Positions 34,201 through 45,723 of a stretch of 64,000 bases of DNA are shown here, piece after piece; the stretch's first letter is position 1; the number at the start of each line of letters is the position of its first letter. A program made the position numbers and the translations under genes. This stretch comes from Ryuthela nishihirai. Its lineage: Eukaryota > Arthropoda > Arachnida > Araneae > Heptathelidae. Location of the stretch: positions 66,493,901-66,557,900 of the forward strand of contig JAWZYU010000009.1 of the NCBI GenBank assembly GCA_038380435.1, given 5' to 3'. The notes under the pieces are model-generated. The model was not told the DNA's origin, did no database searches, and was given only the letters and a program-made list of their open reading frames with translations.

Positions 34201-35136
34201 ATCGCATTCCTGAAGATAGGACGAGACGAAACCCAGCTGGGCTTTTTTCTGTTTTCACTTTATTTTTGTCATTTCTCTCTTCCCCCCCATCACACATATT
34301 TCCCCCTTCCCTACTCCATACCCTTTCTGCTTCTCTTAGTCATTCTTCTGTGTCGTAATTGTGAAAGATGCTTAGACCCTGCCAAGCACTCTCTCTTGGG
34401 ATGTTCTTTCGTGTACTTGGCTGCCTCTTGAAACTCGACTTCAGAAATTTGCATAAAAACTACAAGAGTCGGCCAAACCGCGTTTTTCAATGGCCAAGTG
34501 GTTCAATTATTCAAGCAAAGCTGAGCGGTGGAGAATCAGCAAAAACCGAGGAGGGAAAAGCATGAAGATTAATTTGTTATCTCTCTTTCTTTCCTCCTCA
34601 TATTGCATAATTATCCACCGTCTTTGGAAAAGCTTACTTACTACTGCTTCTTTTTTTCTTCACGAAAAGAATAATCTTGCGTCTTTTTATTTTATGTATT
34701 TTCTTGTTTAAAAAAATGAACAGGAATTCATAAAATATGAATGTTAAAAGGGATTTCGTTACTGACTGTATATAGAGTGGGAAAATGGGATCTGAAAGTA
34801 GCAAAAAGATGAAGTCCTTATACTATTCAGTAAAGTCAAGCTAATTTCAGAAAATCAATGTATTGACCAGGTTAATATTATATTATAGAGAAAATAGTTT
34901 TTGGGAGGATGAAGAATACGAATCCAAGCCCTCTATCATTTCAAATGTTCTCTGACCAATAAGATAATGGCCACTGATCGAAAACACCGTTAACAAAAGG
35001 TTAAGAAAAGATCAACTTGGCTTTAAGCTTCAATCTTTGTTATCTCATGACAAATCAGTTTTTGCTTGCAAAGATGATGTTAGAATCTACTCTGATACAA
35101 AAGACAATTTTTCTTTTAAAAATTATTCTTCAATTA
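34201..35136. other. Intergenic, nothing recognised
   Basis: A C/T-rich tract at 34237-34330, then AT-rich sequence. No repeat or conserved frame. Confidence 0.35.
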
Positions 35137-35180
35137 TTGGGTTAGGTTATATTGTTTTATCTCTGAGCGGCATTTTTGCA
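35137..35180 (-). mobile_element. SINE family 2, tail fragment bordering a minisatellite
   Basis: 'ttgggttaggttatattg' followed by 'ttttatctctgagcggc' is the reversed 3' end of family 2. Similarity stops at 'atttttgca', 12 bases before the minisatellite starts. Confidence 0.6.
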
Positions 35181-35191
35181 GATACTTTACA

Positions 35192-36058
35192 GATATTTTC
35201 TGAGCCCGCAGGCTACAAAACGATATTTTCTGAGTCCGCAGCTTCAAAAGAGATATTTTCTGAGCCCTTAGGCTGCAAAAGAGATATTTCCTGAACCCGC
35301 AAGATGCAAAAGAGATATTTCCTGGACCCGCAAGATGCAAAAGAGATATTTCCTGAACCCGCAAGATGCAAAAGAGATATTTTCTGAGCCCGCAGGCTGC
35401 AAAAGAGATATTTCCTGAACCCGCAAGATGCAAAAGAGATATTTTCTGAGCCCGCAGGCTGAAAAAGAGACATTTCCTGAACCCGCAAGATGCAAAAGAG
35501 ATATTTTCTGAGCCCGCAGGCGGCAAAAGAGATATTTCCTGAACCCGCAAGATGCAAAAGAGATATTTTCTGAGCCCGCAGGCTGCAAAAGAGATATTTC
35601 CTGAACCCGCAAGATGCAAAAGAGATATTTTCTGAGCCCGCAGGCTGAAAAAGAGACATTTCCTGAACCCGCAAGATGCAAAAGAGATATTTTCTGAGCC
35701 CGCAGGCGGCAAAAGAGATATTTACTGAACCCGCAAGATGCAAAAGAGATATTTTCTGAGCCCGCAGGCTGCGAAAGAGACATTTCCTGAACCCGCAAGA
35801 TGCAAAAGAGATATTTTCTGAGCCCGCAGGCTGCAAAAGAGACATTTCCTGAACCCGCAAGATGCAAAAGAGATATTTTCTGAGCCCGCAGGCTGCAAAA
35901 GAGACATTTCCTGAACCCGCAAGATGCAAAAGAGATATTTTCTGAGCCCGCAGGCTGTAAAAGAGACATTTCCTGAACCCGCAAGATGCAAAAGAGATAT
36001 TTTCTGAGCCCGCAGACTACACAAGAGATATTTTCTGAGTCCGCAGGCTGCAAAACAG
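35192..36058. repeat. Minisatellite of 30/31-bp units organised as 62-bp dimers
   Basis: The basic unit begins 'gatattttctgagcccgcag' or 'gatatttcctgaacccgcaa'. The first six units (35192-35375) are 30-31 bp monomers; from 35376 two types alternate as a 62-bp dimer, starting at 35376, 35438, 35500 and so on to 35996. Dimers 1-3 and 4-6 share variants in the same order (gctgc, gctga, gcggc), a 186-bp higher-order repeat. Because 62 is not a multiple of 3 and no minus-strand frame has a stop, all three minus frames stay open (ORFs 35134-35712, 35213-35929 and 35268-36053). These are not called as genes. Confidence 0.9.
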
Positions 36059-36430
36059 ATTATTTCCTTTGCAACATTTTTCTGATCCTGGGGCCCGCAA
36101 TGAAGATAAAACGTGGCATATAAACACTATAATTCACTAAGCAAATTGAAGAAATAATTATATTATTTGCGAATTTGTAACAATAACAACAACAAGAATG
36201 ATTTCTTTTTTAATTTGGTTGATGGGATTTATAGTCTATGATCTCTTTAATATTCCAAAGGGAGAACGCTTGAAACAACACTTAAAACGAAACTTCTCCC
36301 TCGTTAACTGCCACTGATGTGTTATATTGCAGATTAACTTATCGTTTTGTTTTATTTAATTTTTTTATCTCATTCACGCGTGGCCCATTGAATAAAGCCA
36401 TGGGCAGTATGCAAGCGCGGGTTGTGCATC
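36059..36430. other. AT-rich spacer, nothing recognised
   Basis: No repeat or coding signal seen between the minisatellite and the nested SINEs. Confidence 0.4.
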
Positions 36431-36518
36431 GCTGGGTTAGAAGATGAATGGAAGCCTCCCGTCAAAACCATCTAGAGTATTTTTTTAATGTGCACCCGAT
36501 ATGGCTATCTTTTACACG

Positions 36519-36782
36519 GATTTTGGGTTGTTGGGTTGTTTTACCTCTGAGAGGCATATTTTTGCACATAATGGACTAAATAGCCAAGTCACAAGGACAC
36601 CGAATGCTCAGAGAAGGTTGGGGGGAGGGACCCACTGAACAGCTGTTGGGAGACAGATGGTAGCCTTCCCTCAATGACATCCAGTGTGCTCTTTAACATG
36701 CATAGAGTATGGCTCTCCCCGACATGGGACAACCGCTTAACGTCCCATCCGACGGATGGTGACCTTTCCAAGTCCATCGGTG
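36519..36782 (-). mobile_element. SINE family 2, 5'-truncated insertion in an older SINE
   Basis: Flanked by an 11-bp duplication TCTTTTACACG at 36508-36518 and 36783-36793. Begins with the reversed tail (gttgggttgttttacc) and stops at 'aagtccatcggtg', lacking the tRNA-like head. Confidence 0.8.
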
Positions 36783-36885
36783 TCTTTTACACGTAGTCAC
36801 GGCTTAAAGTACCATTCGATGGAATACTCTCCAAGGCCATCGTTGTCCCCTTTCTCATAGAGGCCAGAATAGGAGTTAAAAAATT

Positions 36886-37077
36886 ACCTCTTCAAGTAGC
36901 TGCTTGTCACAGAGATCTGACAGGAACCTGTCTGTTTAATAACCATAGCAGATCTGTGAGGAAGGCGAGACCTCAGCAGAAAGACAGCACAAACATCCAT
37001 GCCTTATCCGGGCTTGAACCCAGGTCCCTTTGATCAGTAACCAAGTACGCAAACCACTAGGCCACGCGGCGGTTAGC
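36886..37077 (-). mobile_element. SINE family 1 inserted in the older family 2 copy
   Basis: Reversed family 1: 'tcaagtagctgcttgtc', 'tctgacagg..cctgtc', 'ttgaacccaggtccc' and 'aaaccactaggcc'. A likely 10-bp duplication flanks it with one mismatch (ttaaaaaatt at 36876-36885, ttagaaaatt at 37078-37087). Confidence 0.7.
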
Positions 37078-37339
37078 TTAGAAAATTCTCAACAACACTG
37101 GCACATTTGGGACTCGAACTTGGCAACTACAGATTACGGGGCTTGGTACGCTATCCGCAGAATCAACCCCCACCCCTTCTTCTATCTATAGGCGAGAGTC
37201 TGTGAGTTATTAATATGACATCATCATTTATTGAATGTGACTAAATGCAACAAACAACTCTGATAATGCATCTTTAATAGTTCTTATTCATTAATAATCC
37301 ATTTTCCTTCGTAGTTAGAAGAAATGTGTTCACATAGTA

Positions 37340-37564
37340 CAGTCGCTCAAAAAAGTATCCGAACATTATGGTTGATTACAGAATTCATAAAAAATATCTG
37401 GCAACGATTTTTTTAGAAATTAGTGATTAGAAATTAGTGATCACAACCTTCGTGTCACGTGACACGAAGGTTGCCAGATCACTAATTTCTAAAAATATCG
37501 TTGCCAGATATTTTTTATGAATTTTGTAATCAACCGTAGTGTTTGGATATTTTTTGAGCGACTA
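37340..37564. mobile_element. Palindromic MITE, copy 1
   Basis: A near-perfect full-length inverted repeat with termini CAGTCGCTCAAAAAAGTATC and its complement, around a centre cacgtg at about 37458, flanked by TA at 37338-37339 and 37565-37566. The left arm is about 13 bases longer through a local duplication of 'attagaaattagtgat'. No coding capacity. The termini resemble those of Tc1/mariner elements, which would supply the transposase in trans. Confidence 0.85.
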
Positions 37565-37566
37565 TA

Positions 37567-39204
37567 CCAGTTACGTTTACTTGTGAAAATGGCCTCTGTG
37601 GTTAGCATTGTGATCAAGTTTGTTCTTTTTTTTTACCATGTTGGTATACAAATCCGCGTCCACTTAACGAACGGTGATTGTAAAAAGCGATGTCTGTGAT
37701 GTCATAACAATAATCAAACATCATGAGATCGATAACTATCCCATTCAAATGCTGGACAAAAAAATTAAGACGATCCTCGAAAGGGGGAAATTACTCTCCC
37801 TAATTAATACTTTTATAGATCGAACTTTTATTCACAATAAAAAAGCAGAATTTGACAGAAGGAATCTTCCATTTAAATGAACTTTAATGATCCCCAGTGT
37901 CTAGTGAAAAGACTAAAGAACATACGATCCGTCCAGTTATTCGTTATCTTCCAAAATACTCTTCACACAGTGGGAAAAGTTTCGAAATAAATGCTAAGCT
38001 TTCCGTAAGAGGACTTTTCGGAGACAAACACTATTCACCGAATTTTTCTTCGAATTTAAATCATAATTGAATGCAACTCTCACCCCAATATTCACCGAAT
38101 GTTCCGAAATAAAGATAGTTCGGAGTTTAAGCTGCATTTAATAATAGAGAGATTTTTAAAACGAAAACTTTAAGCAAGAGACTAAATAAAAAAAATAATG
38201 CGAGACTAATGAACCATTGAGGATTGTTTTGGCTTCGAAATAATGGATCCCGCCAGGAGCGAAATTTCTTCCTCTTTGCCTTTCAGACTCGTGCAAAAAC
38301 GATGAAATGGAATACGAGTCATCATAATCCCTGATTTGTAAAGAAAAACGTCGCATTATTTGCTGGCTATTGGTAGATCGTTTCCGAAGAGAATTCCTTC
38401 TTGTGTCCGCTTTGTTTAATTCTCTTCTTTGGCATTAATGATAAATGATCATTTCACTAGATGCGTCGTGTGCATTAGCATTTATCTTTTAAGCACACAA
38501 TACGCGTTATCGAAACGGAAAGCATTATAAACTGATGAGTTTCAATAAGTTTCCTGTTCATTTGTGCATAATTTCGGCTTAGATGGTTCGTTTAAAAGGA
38601 ATGACTTGTTGATGATTAGCAGATTTCTGAACAAAGAGTAGAAACGAAAAAAAAAAGAAAAAGAAAGTTATAATTTGATATATTTACATGCTATTCGGAT
38701 TAAATAGGCGTTTCGATGTAGAGAGGAAATAGCGTTATTAAAATCATGATAACTTCCTTTGATCATTGCATTTATTGTGCTCTTTTTTTTAATGAAGTTT
38801 GAAGCTAAAAGATGTGTAGAGAGTAGGCAAGTTTAGAAAAATTCGATCATGTATCTCGTCTCGCCTTCAAAAAAAATAAGGTGGTTGTTTGTCGTCTTTC
38901 TGTCCCTCTGTAGAGAACTAACATTTTGGTTTATAGAGACAAATTAAAATTATTTTTGCGTTGGATACGTATTGATTGAAATATTACGATTCACACTTAT
39001 TACGATCGCACGATTACGATCTAACGGTGGAAAAAGTTAAAAAAATCCAAACTTTTAAACGAATATTGCAAACGATGTATTTATGCTACAATTTAGAACT
39101 TTTGGTGGTGGAATGTGAAGGTCACGAAGTTTTAAAGGGCATCAATGAGTTGACCTCCTTACCCCCAAGAGGTGGGAAAACGAACTTTAAATTTAAAAAA
39201 TAGT
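37567..39204. other. Intergenic, nothing recognised
   Basis: AT-rich. Short ORFs at 37674-37880, 38156-38356 and 38976-39203 have no recognisable motif. Confidence 0.35.
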
Positions 39205-39386
39205 TGGAAAATGGCTTTGAGGTTCATTAAGGATCATGGACTTGCTGCACTGATGGGCCTCTGTTGAGAGAGAATCTGCCGCTGTGTTTTCTGTTTGCTT
39301 GTGGGTTGCCAGTCCTAAGTCAACAGAGGCAAGGGGTTACCTTATATCAGCAGGTGGGTAATCCTGATCAGAGGCCATCGCAGGTA

Positions 39387-39598
39387 TAGTCGCTCAAAAA
39401 AGTATCCGAACACTATGGTTGATTGGAGAATTCAGAAAAAATATCTGACAACGATTTTTTTAGATATTAGTGATCTGGCAACCTTCGTGTACGTACATGA
39501 AGATATACATAATACTAATTTCTAAAAAAATGGTTGGCAGATATTTTTTCTTAATTCTGTAATCAACCATAGTGTTCGGATACTTTTTGGAGTGACTG
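39387..39598. mobile_element. Palindromic MITE, copy 2, inserted in LINE copy 1
   Basis: Same family as 37340-37564, with TA at 39385-39386 and 39599-39600. The uninterrupted site is seen in LINE copy 2 ('gcaggtacctgaac', TA at 53421-53422), where copy 1 reads 'gcaggta', the MITE, then 'tacttaaac'. The centre is altered compared with copy 3. Confidence 0.9.
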
Positions 39599-39641
39599 TA
39601 CTTAAACCATCACTTAGCTAGTTAGGCTAAACTGGAGTAAT

Positions 39642-40503
39642 GTGTCTCAGGCATGTCATATGGCTCTTGAAAAGGTACACTTGAAAAGGTGGTGCCTGAA
39701 GTTCCTACCAGCATGGGTGACTTCAGCCTGTAGCGGTGGGGGTACAGGTCTTTGTCCCATGCCTGCGATCAGGAGGCTGTTTGATATTGTTGGCCCTACC
39801 TCTCTCAATAAACCTAATTTCTTTAAAAATTATACTAATCATTTTATCTCTGCAGGTACATGGCACGTGAGGACGTTACATAGCGATTATTTTCGTGATA
39901 TCCTCACACTGGAATCGTAATATCCTCACGCTTTTCGTGAAACCAACGCAGGAATTCCAGCGTTATAACCTAGATATTATAGGCTTGCAAGAGACCAGAT
40001 GGAGAAGTAAAGGTGAGATACTTAAAAATAACTTTAAATTTCTCTTTTCCGGGAGGTAGATTGGAAAGCATCTCCAAGGTGTAGGTTTGCTTCTCAGCAA
40101 ACACACCAGTGATGCTCTTCTAGGATATGACTATATTAATAAAAGATTTCTTACAACAAAATTTAAAACAAAAATTAAAAAGTCGAATATCATATATTGT
40201 TACGCCACCACAGAGGACACTGATGAGAACGAGAAGGATAAGTTTTACAGACAACTTCAGGATATTTTGAATTATGTGAAGAAAGGAGATATTTTTCTTG
40301 TGCTAGGTGACTTCAATGCTAAAGTCGACTCTGACGTTTGGGCAGGAATTGTAGGTCCCTTTGGCATTAGTTGTTCCAATGGTAATGGAGAACGTGTCCT
40401 ACTGGTAAGAAATCTTATTTATTTCCCTGTAGGTAAACATCTTTATGGTTTGCGAATCACTAGCACGTACTACAAACACCGGGCCATTTATAAACACACA
40501 TGA
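39642..40503 (+). pseudogene. RTE-like APE endonuclease region, broken (copy 1)
   Basis: Pieces of the endonuclease that nicks target DNA to prime reverse transcription. The N-terminal part lies at 39642-39920 (HVRTL) and the central part at 39960-40503, including QETRW, CYATTED and LVLGDFNAKV. Frames change near 39920, where 'atcctcac' is duplicated, and a TGA ends the long frame at 40503. Homologous to 53486-54398 in copy 2. Confidence 0.75.
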
Positions 40504-40929
40504 GTTTCACCTGATGAGTTATACCGGAATATGATAGATTATAATTTAATTAGCAGAAAATAGGCTAGTTCAATTAGGAATACCAGATCATACAGGGGAG
40601 GTGAAATGGGGTCTGACCGTTACTGGTCAAAAGTGTCTTGCAACTGAAGCTTAAGATATGTATTGTGCTAAGGTTAAGAAAATTATTTTTAACAAGGAAG
40701 GTGTGAACAATCCAGTTGTAGCCAAAGCATACCATGATGAGCTATTTAGTCATTATGACAATCGTGGTTTGCTTACTGCTGAAGATGAGAAAGAATGGGA
40801 TCAGTTAAAGCAGGCTTTTCGTGAAACCTACAGTACTCTTTTGCGTAAAAGGGAATAGAGGAAACAAAATCATTTTAGTGATAAGGCTATGGAACTTATT
40901 TCTGAAAGAAGGAAGGGGAGGATTAATAT

Positions 40930-41615
40930 TGTTATGAATTAAACGGATGGAAACTGAGCGTGAGTTCAAAAGTAGCATTTAACAATTATAATTCTAAAAT
41001 AATGTAATTTATTACAAAAGTATGAATAAAAATATTTATATAAACTGAAGTTAACCAACACAAATCTACATCAGTATAAAAATAAACCTTCAGAAGAACA
41101 AAGTACCTTTTTACTATTCCTACGAAGAGAAAATAAGGCTTTTACAACAGTCGATAAGTGGCACAATCGTATCTGTGAACAAACCTGCAATCTATAAGGA
41201 ATGACCTTACCAGTTCCTAAACAAACTAAATATAACTATGTATCAAACGATGAACTCTTCCTACAGAAAAGTTGAGATCAGTTCTGCTTATTTGACCAAC
41301 ATATAATTTCCTAAGCCACATCTTTAAGTGTCCTAAACATCCTTCTTTTTCTTACCAGTCCGCTAACATGATCAACAGCAATAAACGTATTTAACCTCCC
41401 GAACACACCAAATAAAATCATTTCTTTTTTCATACTTTAGTGCGCAGACAAACACAAACTACGTTTTCCTTCACACTCTAATTCCTCCTATTCTTTTTTT
41501 AAGTTGAGTTCGTTCGAAGTAGTTAGTGACGTAATTCTCATGCTGAAGCACATGCCAGCATCAAAATGATACATCACATCACAAGTTCATTGTAGCACGT
41601 TCATCTGTCATAAAA
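40930..41615 (-). mobile_element. Solo LTR, second copy, inserted in LINE copy 1
   Basis: The reverse complement aligns along its length with the LTR at 6756-7366, sharing the start 'cagatgaacgtgctacaatg', 'gagaattacgtcac', 'cttttgtaataaatt' and the end 'gaactcacgc..agtttc'. It interrupts LINE copy 1 between 'gattaat' and 'caataccctactag', which are adjacent in copy 2 (about 54603-54625). Flanking 4-mers are ATAT and AAAT, consistent with a decayed 4-bp duplication. It is about 75 bp longer than the first copy. Confidence 0.75.
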
Positions 41616-43495
41616 AAATGAATCAATACCCTACTAGTCGTAACAGATGACATTAAAACGAGCTTAAAAAATTGTAAAGGATCGGTTAACAGCTGATAAG
41701 AACCTTTGGCTTGATAGCTTGGCTGATAAAGCAGAGGAAGCAGTTAGACAGCACAACAGGAGAGGATTATACCAGATAGTTAATGTCTTGTGTGGGAACA
41801 AACAGACAAGCATACAGGGATTGAGGGATAAACATGGTAATGTTGTTAAAGGTGAGGATTCTTTGATCGCTTGGTGGGCTGAGCATTTCAGAGATGTTCT
41901 AAATAATGTGATTATTTCTACTCCCATTGTTTGTAACGAGGATAGATGTAATACTGGCTTTAATGATGGTCCCATATCATATTCTGAAATTGCTTTGGCT
42001 GTCTGTAAATTAAAACTGCATAAATCCCGTGGGATGAAATCACTACTGAAACGTTAGAGCTGGGAACACTTGTGTTGTCACATAGCTGACTGAATGTTCG
42101 AATATTTTTTATGATAAAGGTGTTGTTCCTAAGGATTTTACTTGAGCTATGATTATCGCTATTGCCAAAAAAGGTGATCGTAGTTCTTGTGATCATTACA
42201 GGGGAATTAGTTTACTTTCTATTCCAGTTAAAGTTCTCTGCATGATTATACTTAATAGTAATAAGTAATTAACTTAATAATAAATTGGTTGAGGGACAAC
42301 TACGTGATGAAGAGTGTGAATTCAGAAGTGGTAGGGGATGTATTGATCAAATATTTTCACTTAGACAGATTCTTGAGAAATGTTTAGAGTTTTAGAAACC
42401 TGTGGTTACTAGCTTTATAGATTTCAAAAAGACTTTTGACTCTATTGATCGATATAATTTGTGGTTGATTGTTAGATTATATGTAATACCTGACAAGGTA
42501 GTGTAATGAAATGTCTCTAATACCATTGAGTTGTTTGTAAATGTTGGTAAGGCTTGTAGCAATTGGTTTACTATTGCTGGTGGAGTTAGACAAGGGTGCA
42601 TTTTGTCCCCTTTTCTCTTTTTAGTTTGGTTATTGATTTTATTATGCGAAATTCTTTGGAAGGGAAAAATTTTGGCTTTAATTGGTCTAGAGATTTCAAA
42701 CTTGCTGATTTAGATGACGCAAATAATCTGACCCTGTTGGCTAATGATGTTGAAGAGACGAATTAATTAGGGCTGTTGATGGGACCTTGTAATAGAGTAG
42801 ATCTGGTGACAAACAGAGAAAAAACTAAAGTGATGAAAATTCGTCAGGGAGAAGGTGCTTCAGTTGCTTTGAATGGCTGCACTCTTGAGAAAGTGTCTCA
42901 GTTTAATTATCTTGGGAGCTATGTAACAGATACTAGTGATGTGCGGCATGAGATAAATAGAAGAATAGAAATCTCTGCTAGGACGTTTAAGAATCTATAG
43001 AGAGAATGGGAAAATAGGTGTGCACACCTAAAAGCTAAACTTAGGCTGTATAATAATTTGGTTCTTTTTAAGGTTAGTTATGGTAGCGAAACATGGACTT
43101 CTTTATAAGCACGATAACAAGAAACTTGATGCCTTTGACTCTAGATGCTTGCGCAGTATCTTGGGCATTAGCTGGTTTGATTTTGTGAGTAATGATGAAG
43201 TTAGAAGAAGGAGTCATCAACCTCCTTTGAGAAACATTTTATGCAGAGACGGATTGCGTTGGTGTGGTTATGTTGCTCGTATGCACAGCTGCAGATTGGC
43301 ACACAAGATTAATAAGAGTGTGACGAAAGGCTTCAGGAAAAGGGGGAGACCTTGATGCGATGGGCAGACAATGCCAAACAGGACCTTGCTAGAATTGGCC
43401 TACAGTGGCCAAATGCAGCAGATGTAGCTCAGAACAGACATGTCTGGAGAGGAAAATTACACAGTCTCGTAAGACCTCCATAGCCCATGGCTGTA
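41616..43495 (+). pseudogene. RTE-like linker, reverse transcriptase and C-terminal region, broken (copy 1)
   Basis: Readable blocks include ADKAEEAVRQHN (about 41720), FKKTFDSID (about 42425), GGVRQGCILSPF (about 42580), DDANN in place of the YADD motif (about 42712-42729), VSQFNYLGSYVTD (about 42895) and SRCLRSILGISWFDFVSNDEVRRRS (about 43140-43215). Several frameshifts and stops separate them. No function is expected. Confidence 0.75.
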
Positions 43496-43505
43496 TGAGG
43501 ATTTT

Positions 43506-43904
43506 GTTTGCATGTATGTATGTATGTATAAAGGTAGGTAGGTAGTTTTATTTTATATCGTTAGAGATCACTAAATATCGAAACGGCGTAAATTTTAAAG
43601 AGTGATGCAAGTGATCTGTTTAAGTTAGAAATTTGAAATTTCGGTGTTAGAGCGTCAAGAGATGTTCCATTGACCGCAACAATTTGCCCCTTTTCTCAGA
43701 GGGGTGTGTGAAAATCAACATTCTAAATTTAAGGAATAAGCGACAAATACTTTTAATGTTGTATAATTACAAATAAAATACTAGTATTTGCATTTTCCCA
43801 TCATCCACTAGCTCGAATTAAAACTTTTAATAGGTAAACGAAAAATTCCATTCTCTTTGAAAACGATATTCCCATCGCGTTCTTCGAGTCATCATTTTCG
43901 TGAG
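43506..43904. other. Intergenic with microsatellite
   Basis: A (TATG)n/(GTAG)n microsatellite at about 43510-43545, then unique AT-rich sequence. Confidence 0.4.
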
Positions 43905-44091
43905 TACCATGTGCACATTAAAGAACACGATGGATAGCCTTGACGGGAGGCTTTCATCTGTTTCCTAAGAATTATTCAGTGGGCCCACCTCCCACAACCA
44001 TTTCTGAGCCCTTGATGACCTTGTGACCTTGCCATTTAGCTCATTGTTTGCAACAAAAGTGGTGCTCAGGGGTAAAACAACCCAACCCAAA
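43905..44091 (+). mobile_element. SINE family 2, 3' half with target duplication
   Basis: From 'accatgtgcacattaaag' to 'caacccaaccc', flanked by an 11-bp duplication ATTTTCGTGAG at 43894-43904 and 44092-44102. Head missing through 5' truncation. Confidence 0.8.
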
Positions 44092-44102
44092 ATTTTCGTG
44101 AG

Positions 44103-44629
44103 ATTCTATATGCTAAAAAATATATTTTATTTGTGACAAATTAAAAATCCTTCCTGATTTCCAGAATTTAGTCGGTACTTAGTCATTATTTTTCAGTAGA
44201 ATTTGGAGTTGCATTCTTTTATTTTACTGATAGCCAAAGGAAAGCATTCGAGTTGTATTCAAGACTAATATCATCAATAAATATAACCTTCTATAGTTAC
44301 GGGAATATCGATTGAATGGTGACATCTCTGCCGCAGTAGCACTTCCTGATCTCAGAAATTAAACTGCAATACCTACGAGATCCTTAAGCAGAGCTGGACG
44401 CGTACGATGTGGACATCTACGCATGTCCTCATTAACAATGTATGCTTCCGCGTGCATCGATAAAATTCAGGAGAGAGAGAAGCTTGCTGATCTATATGTC
44501 TGTAGTAGACATAGCTTTAACGATTCAAAGATAGAGTTTAGGGCCTGAATATTGGGAGAGAGAGAAACACTGGCTTTTCAATGCATAAAGGCCAGGCTTG
44601 AAGCCTGAGCTCTTAGGTCCTGTCTCAAA
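44103..44629. other. Intergenic, nothing recognised
   Basis: No repeat or conserved frame identified. Confidence 0.35.
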
Positions 44630-44835
44630 TTTCAACGTTGAGATTTTCTCTATTTATAGTCTCCAGTCCTTGGCGAGAAATGAGATACTATTGACTTGGA
44701 AAGGCGACTGTCCGTTCAGAAGTGGTCCCGAGCAGAGAGAGACAGCCATATTGGGTGTATATTGCGAAAACAAGCTGGATGATTACATGCCCTCTGAGAG
44801 TTTCCAAAGAGCTTTGAGGTCCTTGTAATCTATCT
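44630..44835 (+). mobile_element. SINE family 2, very degenerate fragment
   Basis: Scattered collinear matches: 'caacgttgagattttctc', 'acttggaaaggcgactgtcc', 'aacaagctggatgatt'. The plus ORF at 44598-44828 covers the same bases and is therefore not a gene. Confidence 0.45.
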
Positions 44836-45720
44836 ACTCTCCTACTTTTTCGGACCTCGTCCTACCAGAAAAGATCAAAAGAATTAAAAAATATATGAAT
44901 CAAATGCAGTCACCTTAATATAGTTTCGAGCTTATATGTCATCACGTGTCTCAGTGAAAATTCAATTATTATATTTTTAAAAAATCTATATCAAAACTTC
45001 CCAGTCAGTTCACTTACCCTTGTGGTCTCAGAAGGACCTGTTGGCATAATGTGCCATTTAGAAGACCTGTAAGGAAGATGATATATCAGCAGAAAGACTG
45101 AAATAACTTAGCTCTGATACTGTACACAACTGTTGGCTTTATTTTGTAATTTATTGACTATTTACTTGAATTGAAGTTTTTCATGCATTTACTTAGCTTA
45201 ACACGAATTTAAAAGTTTAATTAATATTCCAAATTATAAACGGAATATGATAAAGGTTATATTCATTTATGCAACCTATCTAAACTTTGACATTCTGTTG
45301 TTATTTTATAGATTATTTTATGCATATGTGTTCATTATTTTCTCAAGTTTGCTTTCATTTGTTATTTTTATAATATATTTAAATGAACCTTGTATAAGAG
45401 GGCTTGACATCGTCATGGTAGTTAGTGGATTAAATAAATTAATAATTGTTTTTCTACTGAGAGAACATCCATCACTTTAATAGATTTGGAAGTCGGATGT
45501 TTTTTACCCATAATGCAAATGATTCTCGGAAATCAATATTATTCTGAGGAATTTTTACTTTAAATTCACTAGTAATGGTCAGGGTGACAATGGTCTAAAA
45601 TGGAGTTGAAGCTCTTGAATCAAATGTGCCTAACACTTTTGCTTTACAACAGTGTTTCCCAGGGTTGGTCATTTTGTGGCCAAGACAGTTGAAAATATGG
45701 CCGCTGCCCGGCAAGAAATA
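44836..45720. other. Intergenic, nothing firmly recognised
   Basis: A weak reversed match to the family 1 SINE body may lie at about 45025-45110 ('cagcagaaagac'). The ORF at 45247-45480 is a low-complexity hydrophobic frame. Confidence 0.35.
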
Positions 45721-45723
45721 TCT

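Larger units (their letters stand above)
36431..37178 (-). mobile_element. SINE family 2, old copy interrupted by two later SINEs
   Basis: Three pieces of one minus-strand copy, 36431-36518, 36794-36875 and about 37088-37178, are in the right order: 'ggaagcctcccgtc' to 'cttttacacg', then 'cacggcttaaag', then 'gggactcgaact' to the head at 'aatcaacccccacccc'. The gaps hold a younger family 2 copy and a family 1 copy. The far 3' end is missing or unrecognisable. Confidence 0.7.
39205..43505 (+). mobile_element. RTE-like LINE, copy 1, 5'-truncated and twice interrupted
   Basis: Collinear with the better copy at about 53000-56503, from 'ttgctgcactg' onwards. It includes an APE-type endonuclease region (about 39700-40560: VRTL, LQETRW, LVLGDFNAKV), a linker (40650-40930 and 41640-42060) and an RT plus C-terminal region (about 42060-43480). 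Stops and frameshifts are common. The catalytic YADD is replaced by DANN (about 42712-42729), so the enzyme could not work even in frame. It holds a MITE (39387-39598) and a solo LTR (40930-41615). The ORF ends at 'cctccatag', about 20 bases before the element's end, as is usual for RTE elements. Confidence 0.85.

Noticed and set aside
33900..34358. 152-codon plus ORF as a definite host gene
   Set aside because: CpG-rich DNA keeps several frames open on both strands; the peptide is not recognised and ends in low-complexity Ser/Pro/Leu sequence from the pyrimidine tract.
35134..36053. Long minus-strand ORFs (up to 261 codons) as protein-coding genes
   Set aside because: They arise from a stop-free 62-bp tandem repeat, are open in all three frames, and show no start context, domain or non-repetitive extension.
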